A DNA stretch of 64,000 nt. It comes from Sulfuriferula sp047300855. GTDB taxonomy: Bacteria; Pseudomonadota; Gammaproteobacteria; Burkholderiales; Sulfuriferulaceae. Position numbers and translations under genes: made by a program. Under the pieces are notes generated by a model, which was not told where the DNA came from, made no database searches, and was given only the letters and a program-made list of their open reading frames with translations. Each line of letters starts with the position of its first letter. The first letter of the stretch is position 1. Below are positions 16,961 to 25,263 of the stretch, one piece after another. The stretch lies in contig NZ_CP170197.1 of assembly GCF_047300855.1 (NCBI RefSeq), positions 2,604,001-2,668,000 on the forward strand. Reading direction: 5' to 3'.

Positions 16961-17251
16961 TTAAAACGCAATCGAAGCCGACCCAGCCTGTGAATATGAG
17001 TTGATCCGCACGAGCCGGCTGAGCTCACCAGTCACGGGAGCGGTTGCTGTAAGCGTGGTCAAGGTATAGGTTTCAGTAGCCGCAGTGGACTTGCCAATGG
17101 CGATGGCTGTAGCGAAAGCGTCAGCAAGACCACCGGCGGTAACGCTGTCCATCTGCGCGTCGCTCAGTTGCATAGGCTCGGCTGCAAAAACCATGCTGGA
17201 CATTGCCAAGAGAGGGATGGCTACAAGTGTGGTTACCAGTTTCGTGTTCAT
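16961..17251 (-). CDS. Small exported AQMDxVTAGG-segment protein, first gene of cluster
   Basis: 96 residues, preceded by a strong AGGAGG. The signal peptide ends around A24 (IPLLAMSSMVFAA). LSDAQMDSVTAGG (29-41) follows directly, then a 55-residue Ala and Thr-rich tail. If cleavage falls after TAG, Leu, Met and Val occupy positions -12, -7 and -4, the pattern of double-glycine leaders. It is the most upstream gene of the amyloid-like cluster, so the promoter should lie in 17252-17450, which is AT-rich. The mature product would be only about 56 residues. Function unknown; a minor fibre, nucleator or bacteriocin-like peptide are options. Confidence 0.72.
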   Translation of the reverse strand: MNTKLVTTLVAIPLLAMSSMVFAAEPMQLSDAQMDSVTAGGLADAFATAIAIGKSTAATETYTLTTLTATAPVTGELSRLVRINSYSQAGSASIAF

Positions 17252-17633
17252 TTGAACCTCCTAAAAAAAAAGTAATGACCGATTGAAACGGTTTTGGAAC
17301 CTCACGCCTTTGACGCTCGGTCCAATTGCAGATTAGCAGTCCACCAAGTTTAAAAAAGCGGATAAATTAGATATGTAATGTGCAGAAATCGCCCTGTTCT
17401 ATGAATTTTTTTCAGTCATTTGATATTTAACTTTTTATATATATATTTGTACTAGAATGCACGCGACGTGTACGTGCCGAGACGCGGCTGAAGGTCACTG
17501 GCACCCTGCACACAACCACTGTGGAAGTTCGGTTGCGGCTAGTCAGCGTTCTCACGGCATGATCATTGAGACCTTGTCCCCGGCCCGCTTCATTGATGGT
17601 AGGCTATGGTTTCTCCCGTTTCCGGCCCGCACC
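17252..17633. promoter_or_regulatory. Divergent upstream region
   Basis: 382 bases between the cluster's first gene (minus strand) and the small gene at 17634 (plus strand). 17330-17455 is strongly AT-rich, including TTTTTATATATATATTTG, in contrast to the GC-rich genes around it. This suits a promoter region. I cannot define -35/-10 or -24/-12 boxes with confidence. A frame on the plus strand stays open from 17457 but looks non-coding before 17634. Confidence 0.45.
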
Positions 17634-17852
17634 ATGAAATTGCTCGACCAATACAGCCTCAATGAGCTCAAACTTGTTTACCTGTGCCTGCACGCTGCGC
17701 TGCCAGGCGACCCGGAACTGATGGATTCCGAATTGTTGCAGGACTTGCAAACCTATCTGCAACGGATGGCCAGAGCAGCGGACGTAGACGTATCCCACCA
17801 CGCACAATGGGCCACATGGCTTAACAACGGCGTGCTATTAAAACGCGTGTAG
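17634..17852 (+). CDS. Small conserved-looking helical protein
   Basis: 72 residues from the ATG at 17634 (MKLLDQYSLNELKLVY). The protein is compact, helical and acidic, with LMDSELLQDLQTYLQRMA, and has no signal peptide. The frame continues upstream to 17457, but that part is Cys/His-rich and looks untranslated. It ends six bases before the thioredoxin-like gene and is probably co-transcribed with it. No ribosome site is obvious. I do not recognise the family. Confidence 0.55.
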   Translation: MKLLDQYSLNELKLVYLCLHAALPGDPELMDSELLQDLQTYLQRMARAADVDVSHHAQWATWLNNGVLLKRV

Positions 17853-17858
17853 TCAATC

Positions 17859-18722
17859 ATGACGGACTCCCGTTTTGTGATGGACGCTACCCGGGAAAAT
17901 TTTTCCCAGCTGGTGTTGGGAAATTCTGAAAAGGGCCCGGTCATGGTGCATTTCTGGACACCCAAGGCCGGCCCCTGCATGCTGCTGATGCCGCGCCTGG
18001 TCAGGCTCACCGCAGAGTACGGCGGCAAATTCCTGCTGGTCATGGTCAACACCGACGAACTCGGCCACATCGCCCGCCAATATGGTGTCACCAGCGTGCC
18101 TACGGTAAAGTTTTTCCGCCACGGCCAGGTCGTCCACACCATCCATGGCGCTGATCCGGATGCTGAATTCCGCAAGGTGCTGGACCGTTTTATCGCCCGC
18201 GATAGCGACGCCATCCATGCGCGCGCCCTCGCCAGCCGCCAGCAAGGCGATGCCCAATCCGCGCGCCTGTTGCTGGTGGAGGCAGCGCTTGCCGACCCGG
18301 ACAACCCGCGCATTCCTGCTGATCTGGCAAAGCTGTTGATGTCCGGCGGCGAGCTGCAGCAGGCGCACGACTTGCTCACAGCTTTATCACCAACGCTGCG
18401 TGAGGATGCTGAAGTCAGCCAGCTGATTACCCATCTCGATTTTATTCTCACTGCACATGCCGCACCGCCGCCAGCTGATCTGATGCAACGCATCGCACAG
18501 GACGCCAATGACTTGGAAGCACGCTACCAGCTCGCTGCCCAGTGCCTGGTGGCGGACGATATGGGTCGCGCCATGGCCGAGCTTCTGGAAATAGTCTGCC
18601 GCGACCGCAGCTTTCGTCAGGATATCGGCCGGCGCGGCCTGGTGAGCCTGTTTGATTTATTGGGTGCCGCGCATCCTCTCACCACGCAATACCGCCCCCT
18701 GCTCGTTAACGCATTGCACTGA
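17859..18722 (+). CDS. YbbN/CnoX-like thioredoxin-fold TPR protein, single active-site Cys
   Basis: 287 residues. A thioredoxin fold covers about 8-115 (VMVHFWTPKAGPC, then VTSVPTVKFFRHGQVV with the cis-Pro). A C-terminal region with repeated helical hairpins (LLVEAALADPDNPRIPADLAKLL and others) is typical of YbbN/CnoX. The active site, normally WCGPC, reads KAGPC with only Cys40. It therefore cannot work as a dithiol reductase, as with E. coli YbbN, which also lacks the dithiol pair. CnoX proteins act as holdases or redox chaperones for GroEL clients. Length fits. The SemiSWEET gene starts five bases after its stop. Confidence 0.85.
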   Translation: MTDSRFVMDATRENFSQLVLGNSEKGPVMVHFWTPKAGPCMLLMPRLVRLTAEYGGKFLLVMVNTDELGHIARQYGVTSVPTVKFFRHGQVVHTIHGADPDAEFRKVLDRFIARDSDAIHARALASRQQGDAQSARLLLVEAALADPDNPRIPADLAKLLMSGGELQQAHDLLTALSPTLREDAEVSQLITHLDFILTAHAAPPPADLMQRIAQDANDLEARYQLAAQCLVADDMGRAMAELLEIVCRDRSFRQDIGRRGLVSLFDLLGAAHPLTTQYRPLLVNALH

Positions 18723-18727
18723 CCCCT

Positions 18728-18985
18728 ATGCTCACCCATGACTGGATCGGCTTGCTCGCCGGTACACTCACTACCGTCGCTTTTATCCCGCAGGTGATCA
18801 AAATCTGGCGCAGCAAAAAAGCCGATGATATTTCCATCAGCATGTTCCTGATTTTTACCGTGGGTGTGGCGCTGTGGATGGTATTCGGCATTCAGATCGG
18901 TTCGCTGCCAGTCACGCTGGCCAACGCGGTCACCATGGTGCTGGCACTTGTAATTCTGATACTCAAATACCGCTATCGAAAATAA
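18728..18985 (+). CDS. SemiSWEET-type sugar transporter
   Basis: 85-residue protein with three transmembrane helices forming one triple-helix bundle and the PQ-loop motif IPQVIKIW near residue 21. A basic tail (KYRYRK) follows. Bacterial SemiSWEETs dimerise to make a sugar uniporter in the inner membrane. Length and layout are exactly as in the family. It follows the YbbN-like gene closely, but no functional link is evident. The substrate is not predictable. Confidence 0.9.
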   Translation: MLTHDWIGLLAGTLTTVAFIPQVIKIWRSKKADDISISMFLIFTVGVALWMVFGIQIGSLPVTLANAVTMVLALVILILKYRYRK

Positions 18986-19055
18986 CGCCCACACTTGGCT
19001 GCCCGGCTGGCCGGTCCATTCACCGCTGTTTGATTCGCTACTGCCGCTGCCGACC

Positions 19056-19775
19056 GTGCTGACCACACCGGTGAACTGGCCGGATACGGCCACGCTTACA
19101 CGGCTTGCAGCCGAGCGTGGCGTGGTCAACTCCAACGGCCTGCCCATTCACTTCGTATCCGGCCATACCCCCGGTCCGGCGCTGGCCTACGAAACGACTG
19201 TCCACAACAGCGGCACTGTCCCCACTCGCAGTCACAATTGGCACGACTTCTTCAACGCACTGGTATGGCTCAACTGGCCGCACACCAAGGCCGCGTTCAA
19301 CGCATTGCATATCCGCGCCGGGGTGTCGTCCGTGCGCAGCCGACCGCGTGATGCCCTGACCTTGCTGGACGAGAGCGGCGTGGTCGTGGCCTACTCGGAA
19401 TCTGTACTGTGGGAGAAACTGGCGCGTGCAGACTGGAACGATTTGTTTGTCCGGCAACGCCCAACCGTGTGTGCTGCCATGCGCTTCTATCTGATTGGCC
19501 ATGCGCTCCATGAAAAAGCGCTGGCCCCCTATCCGTCGATGACGGGCAAGTGCGTGCCTGTTTTGGTGCCAGATGAATTTTTTGCGCTGGATGCCGCGCG
19601 GCAACGTCTACAACTGGACGCTTCGCTAGCTCGACAGCTGTTGGCAACCCCGCCGCAAACACCGGCACAGTTTCCGCCGCTGCCGCTATTGGGTATTCCT
19701 GGTGTGACCCTTGCCAGTGAGCATCCGGGCTTTTACGCAGATACCAGGGTTTTTCGCCCGCAGCGGGTTATTTAA
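19056..19775 (+). CDS. DUF3025 family protein
   Basis: 239 residues from a GTG at 19056. Family cues are GLPIHFVSGH, AYETTVHNSGTVPTRSHNWHDFFNALVWL with the HNWHDFFNALVW core, and LGIPGVT near the end. The frame remains open upstream to 18960 and encodes TWLPGWPVHSPLFDSLLPL, which looks like the normal N-terminus of the family. No ATG, GTG or TTG lies in that extension, so the true start may be a rare codon or the gene may have lost its first codons. Function is unknown. It is on the same strand as the SemiSWEET gene. Confidence 0.8.
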   Translation: MLTTPVNWPDTATLTRLAAERGVVNSNGLPIHFVSGHTPGPALAYETTVHNSGTVPTRSHNWHDFFNALVWLNWPHTKAAFNALHIRAGVSSVRSRPRDALTLLDESGVVVAYSESVLWEKLARADWNDLFVRQRPTVCAAMRFYLIGHALHEKALAPYPSMTGKCVPVLVPDEFFALDAARQRLQLDASLARQLLATPPQTPAQFPPLPLLGIPGVTLASEHPGFYADTRVFRPQRVI

Positions 19776-20078
19776 TCCGGGATTGCCATTAGCATTTGGG
19801 TTGCTCAAGAACCAGTGCCGAGCACATCACCCATGTCGGCATCCTTTACACATTGCATCCATGTCTTCCCACAAAAAAATAACGAATCATTATCAAATCA
19901 ATATATTGCTATAAGTTGCATGATTATTGCTTAGACCTGCTGATCAGATCAATAACGCTAGTGCGGTTCTTGCACCTGTGCCTTAACTTCCCGTGTTCAC
20001 ACGCTAGATAAAGCGAGATTTCGCCATTTTGGCGGAACCTTAAAGATGCATAACAAATAATGCTTTAGGAGCGTAGTG
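19776..20078. promoter_or_regulatory. Upstream region of the ice-binding-like gene
   Basis: 303 bases without a gene. The first half shows nothing recognised. The AT-rich part around 19870-19950 and a short palindrome, CGCCATTTTGGCG (20023-20035), lie upstream of the ribosome site TTAGGAG (20065-20071). The hairpin is a possible regulator site or 5' leader structure. No sigma-54 or clear sigma-70 promoter can be called. Confidence 0.4.
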
Positions 20079-20930
20079 ATGAAAACACCAAAATATTTGT
20101 CGATACTGTCATTGGCAGTGATCGGAGCGCTTTACGGCGCCTCTCCGGCATGGGCGACGCCATTTCTGGGCACCGCGCAGAGCTTCGCGGTACTGGGCGC
20201 CTCGACGGTGACCAATACTGGCTCGACCACCCTTTGGGGAGATCTGGGCGTCTACCCAGGCAGTTCGATCACTGGTTTGGGGAACATCACCCTCACAGGA
20301 ACGGTACACCAGACTGATGCGATCGCGCAGCAGGCTCAGATTGATGCCCTCACTGCATACAATATTCTTGCAGGCCGATCAGTCACTAGCAACCTGACTG
20401 GTCAGGATCTGGGTACAGTGGGCACGCTCCAACCGGGCGTCTATCATTTCGATACGTCGGCTCAGTTGACGGGAACGCTCACTCTCGATGCCCTAAACAA
20501 TCCCAATGCGCTCTTCGTGTTCCAGATCGGGACCACGCTCACCACCGCAAGCAGCGCGGTTGTCAATGTGCTCAATGGCGGTGCAAATAATGGCGTGTTT
20601 TGGCAGGTCGGCAGCTCCGCAACTCTGGGCACCAGCACGCTGTTCTCAGGAAATATTCTCGCGGATCAGAGCATCACCCTGAATACCACCGCAAGCATTC
20701 TGTGCGGCAGGGCCATCGCGCTAAATGCTGCGGTGACAATGGATACCAACACCATCTCCAACAATTGCATCGGCGCCGTCACCAGCGGCAGTACCGACTA
20801 CGGCAGCGCCGGCTTCAGCGGCTACGGTAGCGGCAACGGCACCGGTCAGACCGTACCCGAGCCAGCCACACTGGCGCTGCTGGGACTCGGGCTCGTGGGG
20901 CTCGGATTCAGTCGACGTCGGCACGGTTGA
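20079..20930 (+). CDS. Ice-binding-like (DUF3494) PEP-CTERM protein
   Basis: 283 residues from the ATG at 20079 (TAGGAG upstream; a GTG three bases earlier is less likely). A signal peptide to about A27 is followed by a DUF3494 domain: SFAVLGASTVTNTGSTTLWG, LGVYPGSSITG, QPGVYHFDTSAQLTGTLTLD and VFWQVGSSATLGTSTLFSG. A Gly/Ser/Tyr linker leads to the C-terminal sorting signal VPEPATLALLGLGLVGLGF plus RRRHG. The PEP-CTERM tail implies processing by an exosortase, which is not in this window. DUF3494 proteins bind ice in some organisms, and many others are adhesins or surface proteins. Ice binding is therefore not proven here. Confidence 0.93.
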   Translation: MKTPKYLSILSLAVIGALYGASPAWATPFLGTAQSFAVLGASTVTNTGSTTLWGDLGVYPGSSITGLGNITLTGTVHQTDAIAQQAQIDALTAYNILAGRSVTSNLTGQDLGTVGTLQPGVYHFDTSAQLTGTLTLDALNNPNALFVFQIGTTLTTASSAVVNVLNGGANNGVFWQVGSSATLGTSTLFSGNILADQSITLNTTASILCGRAIALNAAVTMDTNTISNNCIGAVTSGSTDYGSAGFSGYGSGNGTGQTVPEPATLALLGLGLVGLGFSRRRHG

Positions 20931-20951
20931 GATAAACAGCCCGCTACAACC

Positions 20952-20980
20952 AAACCCTGCTTCGGCAGGGTTTGTCGTTT
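20952..20980 (+). terminator. Rho-independent terminator
   Basis: AAACCCTGC (20952-20960), TTCG loop, GCAGGGTTT (20965-20973), then GTCGTTT. A perfect 9-bp stem with a UUCG tetraloop directly follows the PEP-CTERM gene. Confidence 0.85.
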
Positions 20981-21126
20981 GTACGCCGCCGTGATGATAG
21001 CGGTGATATGCCTATTACAATTACCAGTCACCGGGCCTAAAGCTCCTGAAAAATCACACCCGGCTGTACAAAATTTTGCACAGGGTTCAGGAGGTTTTCG
21101 CCGGAATCAGCGCATGGATCCCGACG

Positions 21127-23367
21127 CTAACGCACACAATCCACATAATAAACCGGCTTGCCGTCCGTTTCTCCCTTCACCAGCCCGTGAATGTCCGTCT
21201 CGAAGCCAGGAAAACGTTCATTGAAATCGCGCGCGAATTTGAGGTAACGCACAATGGTGGCGTTGAAGCGCTCGCCCGGGATCAGCAGCGGAATGCCTGG
21301 TGGATAGGGTGTCAGCAGCACGCTGGTAATGCGGCCTTCGAGCTTGTCGATTTCCACCCGGTCGATTTCACGATGCGCCATCCTGGCGAACGCATCGCTG
21401 GGTTTCATGGCCGGTTCCATATTGGAGAGATACATTTCTGTGGTGAGGCGGGCGATGTCATTGGCCTTGTAGATGCCGTGAATGGCATCGCACAAATCCT
21501 TCAGCCCCATGCGCTCGTAACGCGGGTATTTGGCGATAAATTCCGGCAGTACGCGCCATAGCGGCTGGTTGCGGTCATAATCGTCCTTGAACTGCTGCAG
21601 TGCAGTCAGCATGGTATTCCAGCGGCCCTTGGTGATGCCGATAGTGAACATGATGAAGAACGAATACAAACCGGTTTTTTCCACGATGACGCCATGCTCG
21701 GCCAGGTATTTGGTCACAATGGCGGCGGGCATGCCGGAGTCGGCAAAGTCACCGTCGACGTCCAGGCCGGGTGTGATGATGGTGGATTTGATCGGGTCGA
21801 GCATGTTAAAGCCCGAGGCGAGGTCACCGAAACCATGCCACCGTTCATTGGCGCGCAACACCCAGTCGTCGCGCTCGCCCATCCCCTCTTCGGCCAGATG
21901 TTCCGGCCCCCACACTTTGAACCACCAGGAGTCGCCGAATTCGGCGTCCACCTTGCGCATGGCGCGGCGAAAATCCAGCGCTTCCATGATGGATTCCTCC
22001 ACCAGCGCGGTACCTCCAGGGGGTTCCATCATTGATGCCGATACGTCGCAGGAAGCTATGATGGCGTACTGCGGGCTGGTGGAAGTGTGCATCAGATAGG
22101 CTTCGTTGAAGACGTCCCGATCCAGCGTGCGTGTCTCGGAATCCTGAATCAGGATTTGCGAGGCCTGCGACAATCCGGCCAGCATCTTGTGGGTGGACTG
22201 CGTGGCAAAAATCATGGATTCCTTGCAGCGCGGCCTGTCTTTGCCAATGGCGTGCATACCCTGATAAAAGTCGTGAAACGTCGCGTGCGGCAACCAGGCC
22301 TCGTCAAAGTGCAATGTGTCGATCTGGCCGTCAAGCAAGGCTTTGATAGTCTCTACGTTATAGAGCACACCATCGTAAGTACTCTGAGTAATGGTAAGAA
22401 TGCGTGGCTTGCCCTTGGCAGCGCGTGCGAACGGATTGGCGTCGATTTTTTTCTGGATATTTTCGGGCGTGAACTCGGACAGCGGAATCGGGCCAATAAT
22501 GCCATAGTGATTGCGCGTCGGCGTCAGGAACACCGGGATCGCTCCTGTCATGGTAATGGCGTGCAGGATGGACTTGTGGCAATTGCGATCCACCACCACG
22601 ATGTCGTCTGGCGCCACGGTCGAATGCCACACCATCTTGTTGGAAGTGGAAGTGCCGTTGGTCACGAAGAACAGGTTATCGGCGTTGAAAATACGCGCCG
22701 CATTGCGCTCTGATGCCGCCACCGGGCCGGTGTGGTCAAGCAATTGACCCAGTTCGTCCACGGCGTTGCAAACATCGGCACGCAGCATGTTTTCACCGAA
22801 AAACTGGTGGAACATCTGTCCCACCGGGCTTTTCAGGAAGGCCACGCCACCCGAGTGCCCGGGGCAGTGCCAGGAATAAGAGCCATCCGAAGCGTAATGG
22901 GTGAGCGCGCGGAAGAACGGCGGCGCCAGCGAATCGAGGTAGGTTTTCGCCTCGCGCAGGATATGGCGCGCGACGAACTCGGGCGTATCCTCGAACATAT
23001 GAATGAACCCGTGCAATTCCTTCAGCACATCGTTGGGGATATGTCGCGAGGTACGCGTTTCACCATACAGAAAAATCGGGATTTCACTGTTGCGGAAGCG
23101 GATTTCTTCCACAAAGGTGCGTAACTGGGCTACGGCCTGATCGGCCGCATTGGGCGAAGAAAATTCTTCGTCGTCGATCGACAGAATAAAGCACGATGCA
23201 CGACTCTGTTGCTGAGCAAAACTGGACAAGTCACCATAACTGGTTACACCCAGCACCTCGGTGCCCTCATCTTCTATGGCCTTGGCAAGCGCCCGAACAC
23301 CCAGTCCGCTGGCGTTTTCGGAACGGAAATCCTCGTCGATAATGACGATGGGAAAACGGAATTTCAT
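21127..23367 (-). CDS. Orn/Lys/Arg decarboxylase (PLP, fold type I)
   Basis: 746 residues, the full length of inducible basic amino-acid decarboxylases. An N-terminal wing domain (IVIIDEDFRSENASGLGVRALAKA) is followed by the aspartate-aminotransferase-fold core with HCPGHSGG, FFVTNGTSTSNK, the Asp and trailing residues in HFDEAWLPHA, and the PLP Lys in STHKMLAG. The C-terminal domain is intact. The enzyme removes CO2 from arginine, lysine or ornithine to give agmatine, cadaverine or putrescine. Substrate cannot be settled by eye. Dcd and apbC lie upstream on the same strand. Confidence 0.92.
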   Translation of the reverse strand: MKFRFPIVIIDEDFRSENASGLGVRALAKAIEDEGTEVLGVTSYGDLSSFAQQQSRASCFILSIDDEEFSSPNAADQAVAQLRTFVEEIRFRNSEIPIFLYGETRTSRHIPNDVLKELHGFIHMFEDTPEFVARHILREAKTYLDSLAPPFFRALTHYASDGSYSWHCPGHSGGVAFLKSPVGQMFHQFFGENMLRADVCNAVDELGQLLDHTGPVAASERNAARIFNADNLFFVTNGTSTSNKMVWHSTVAPDDIVVVDRNCHKSILHAITMTGAIPVFLTPTRNHYGIIGPIPLSEFTPENIQKKIDANPFARAAKGKPRILTITQSTYDGVLYNVETIKALLDGQIDTLHFDEAWLPHATFHDFYQGMHAIGKDRPRCKESMIFATQSTHKMLAGLSQASQILIQDSETRTLDRDVFNEAYLMHTSTSPQYAIIASCDVSASMMEPPGGTALVEESIMEALDFRRAMRKVDAEFGDSWWFKVWGPEHLAEEGMGERDDWVLRANERWHGFGDLASGFNMLDPIKSTIITPGLDVDGDFADSGMPAAIVTKYLAEHGVIVEKTGLYSFFIMFTIGITKGRWNTMLTALQQFKDDYDRNQPLWRVLPEFIAKYPRYERMGLKDLCDAIHGIYKANDIARLTTEMYLSNMEPAMKPSDAFARMAHREIDRVEIDKLEGRITSVLLTPYPPGIPLLIPGERFNATIVRYLKFARDFNERFPGFETDIHGLVKGETDGKPVYYVDCVR

Positions 23368-23417
23368 TACTGACTCCTCAAGACCGGCTGTTCAAAGACA
23401 GCACGGAAGAAAAAATG

Positions 23418-23461
23418 AAACCGCCAGGACGACGCCTCACGCGCGGCGGCCTTGGCGGTTT
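23418..23461 (-). terminator. Hairpin terminator after dcd
   Basis: AAACCGCCA (23418-23426) pairs with TGGCGGTTT (23453-23461), with further GC pairing inside. On the minus strand the stem is followed by TCATTTTTTC. It separates dcd from the decarboxylase gene. Confidence 0.65.
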
Positions 23462-23486
23462 TGGCGCTAGCCTGAATGACATCGGC

Positions 23487-24053
23487 CTAGATTTTCGGCA
23501 GTGTTACACCGCTCTGCCCCTGGTATTTACCACCGCGATCACGATACGAGGTTTCGCATTCTTCATCCGCTTCAAAAAACACGACCTGCGCCACGCCCTC
23601 GTTGGCATAGATGCGCGCAGGCAACGGTGTGGTGTTGGAAAATTCGAGCGTCACATAGCCTTCCCATTCCGGCTCGAATGGTGTGACGTTGACGATGATG
23701 CCGCAACGCGCGTATGTGGATTTACCCAGACAAATGGTCAGCACGTTGCGCGGGATTCGAAAATATTCCACAGTGCGCGCCAGCGCGAACGAGTTGGGGG
23801 GGATGATGCAGGAATCGCCCTCCACATCCACGAACGAATTGGAGTCGAAATGTTTGGGATCGACTATCGTCGAATTAATGTTGGTGAACAGTTTGAATTC
23901 GTTCGAGCAGCGAATATCGTAGCCATAGCTGGAGGTGCCGTAGGAAACGATTTTCTGGCCGTTCATCTCGCGCACCTGGCCGGGCTCGAACGGCGCAATC
24001 ATGCCGTGCTGCTCCGCCATGCGGCGGATCCATTTATCTGACTTGATACTCAT
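23487..24053 (-). CDS. dcd: dCTP deaminase
   Basis: 188 residues, full length for the Gram-negative trimeric enzyme. Characteristic segments are YGTSSYGYDIR, IIPPNSFALARTVEYFRIP, GKSTYARCGI and VNVTPFEPEWEGYVTLEFSN, with the catalytic Glu in the last. A C-terminal GGKYQGQSGVTLP nucleotide-binding tail follows. It converts dCTP to dUTP for dTMP synthesis. It lies 18 bases after apbC on the same strand; the dcd-apbC pairing is common in betaproteobacteria. Confidence 0.96.
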   Translation of the reverse strand: MSIKSDKWIRRMAEQHGMIAPFEPGQVREMNGQKIVSYGTSSYGYDIRCSNEFKLFTNINSTIVDPKHFDSNSFVDVEGDSCIIPPNSFALARTVEYFRIPRNVLTICLGKSTYARCGIIVNVTPFEPEWEGYVTLEFSNTTPLPARIYANEGVAQVVFFEADEECETSYRDRGGKYQGQSGVTLPKI

Positions 24054-24071
24054 CTGGATAAGTTCCGGTAC

Positions 24072-25160
24072 TCAGGTGTTTTGAATGACGATCTTCGGGA
24101 AAGCGGCGCTGTGGTCCTGCGACTGCTCGGCCACTTTCACTGCTACACGTCGCGCGATGTCGCGGTAAATTTCCGCAATGCGGCTATCAGGCGCCGCGAC
24201 CACAGTAGGTGTACCGGAATCCGCCTCTTTGCGGATGCGCATGTCGAGCGGCAACGCACCCAGAAATTCGATTTCATAATCAGCCGACATGCGCTCGCCG
24301 CCGCCTTCACCGAAAACATGCTCTTCATGTCCGCAGTTGCTGCAGATGTGAATGCTCATGTTTTCCACGATACCGAGAATAGGAATCCCGACTTTCTCGA
24401 ACATTTTCAACCCCTTGCGCGCGTCGATCAGGGCAATGTCCTGCGGCGTGGTGACGATCACCGCGCCTGTGACAGGCACGCGCTGCGCCAGCGTCAACTG
24501 GATGTCGCCGGTGCCGGGCGGCAGGTCAACGACCAGATAATCCAGATCGCGCCAGCGTGTATCGTTAAGCAGTTGCTCCAGGGCTTGGGTGACCATCGGG
24601 CCGCGCCATACCATGGGGGTTTCCGCATCAATCAGAAAACCGATGGACATGGCCTGTAGGCCATGACCTTCCATCGGCTCCAGGGTCTTGCCGTCGCGGG
24701 ATTCCGGGCGACCGACAATGCCCAGCATGGTGGGCTGGGACGGTCCATAAATGTCGGCATCCAGCATCCCCACATTGGCGCCTTCTGCAGCCAGCGCCAG
24801 CGCCAGATTGACCGCAGTGGTGGATTTGCCCACCCCCCCCTTTCCCGACGCCACGGCAATCACGTTTTTAACGCCGGGGATGAGTTTTACCCCGCGTTGC
24901 ACGCTGTGCGAGACAATCTTGTAACTGACGTTGACAGCGATTTTTCCCACACCCGCCAGCGTACCCAATTTGTCGGCCACCAGCTTGCGGATGATTTCCA
25001 TCTGGCTTTTGGCGGGATAGCCCAGCACCACGTCCAGGCTCACGTCGTTGCCATCCACTTTGATATTGCGCGCGGATTTGCTGGTGATGAAGTCCTTGTG
25101 CGTGTTGGGGTCAATCACTTCTTTCAATGCGGTCTGGACTTGCAGCTCGGATATGGGCAT
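24072..25160 (-). CDS. apbC: Iron-sulfur cluster carrier protein ApbC/Mrp
   Basis: 362-residue P-loop ATPase. An N-terminal MIP18/DUF59-like domain (about 1-85) is followed by the deviant Walker A ASGKGGVGKSTTAVNLA, MLDADIYGPSQPTMLG and DLPPGTGDIQLT. The cluster-binding CxxC sits in ICSNCGHEEHVFGEGGG. Mrp/ApbC binds and transfers 4Fe-4S clusters to apoproteins. Length and all motifs are normal. It is first in the apbC-dcd transcript. Confidence 0.96.
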   Translation of the reverse strand: MPISELQVQTALKEVIDPNTHKDFITSKSARNIKVDGNDVSLDVVLGYPAKSQMEIIRKLVADKLGTLAGVGKIAVNVSYKIVSHSVQRGVKLIPGVKNVIAVASGKGGVGKSTTAVNLALALAAEGANVGMLDADIYGPSQPTMLGIVGRPESRDGKTLEPMEGHGLQAMSIGFLIDAETPMVWRGPMVTQALEQLLNDTRWRDLDYLVVDLPPGTGDIQLTLAQRVPVTGAVIVTTPQDIALIDARKGLKMFEKVGIPILGIVENMSIHICSNCGHEEHVFGEGGGERMSADYEIEFLGALPLDMRIRKEADSGTPTVVAAPDSRIAEIYRDIARRVAVKVAEQSQDHSAAFPKIVIQNT

Positions 25161-25241
25161 TACTCTTGACTCCTTCGGTGTGCGGCGAAATGTCTAATTT
25201 TAATCAATCTGTCCTATCGCATCCATGCATGCCAAAATAAA

Positions 25242-25263
25242 AACCGGGGACTTAACCCCGGTT
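25242..25263. terminator. Bidirectional hairpin terminator
   Basis: AACCGGGG, ACTTAA loop, CCCCGGTT, flanked by AAAATAAAA on one side and TTATT on the other. It lies between the minus-strand gene at 25393 and apbC. The rest of 25161-25392 shows no gene. Confidence 0.7.

Noticed and set aside
21064..21083. Near-palindrome CTGTACAAAATTTTGCACAG
   Set aside because: It lies downstream of both flanking genes (convergent stops), so a regulatory role is unlikely; possibly chance.
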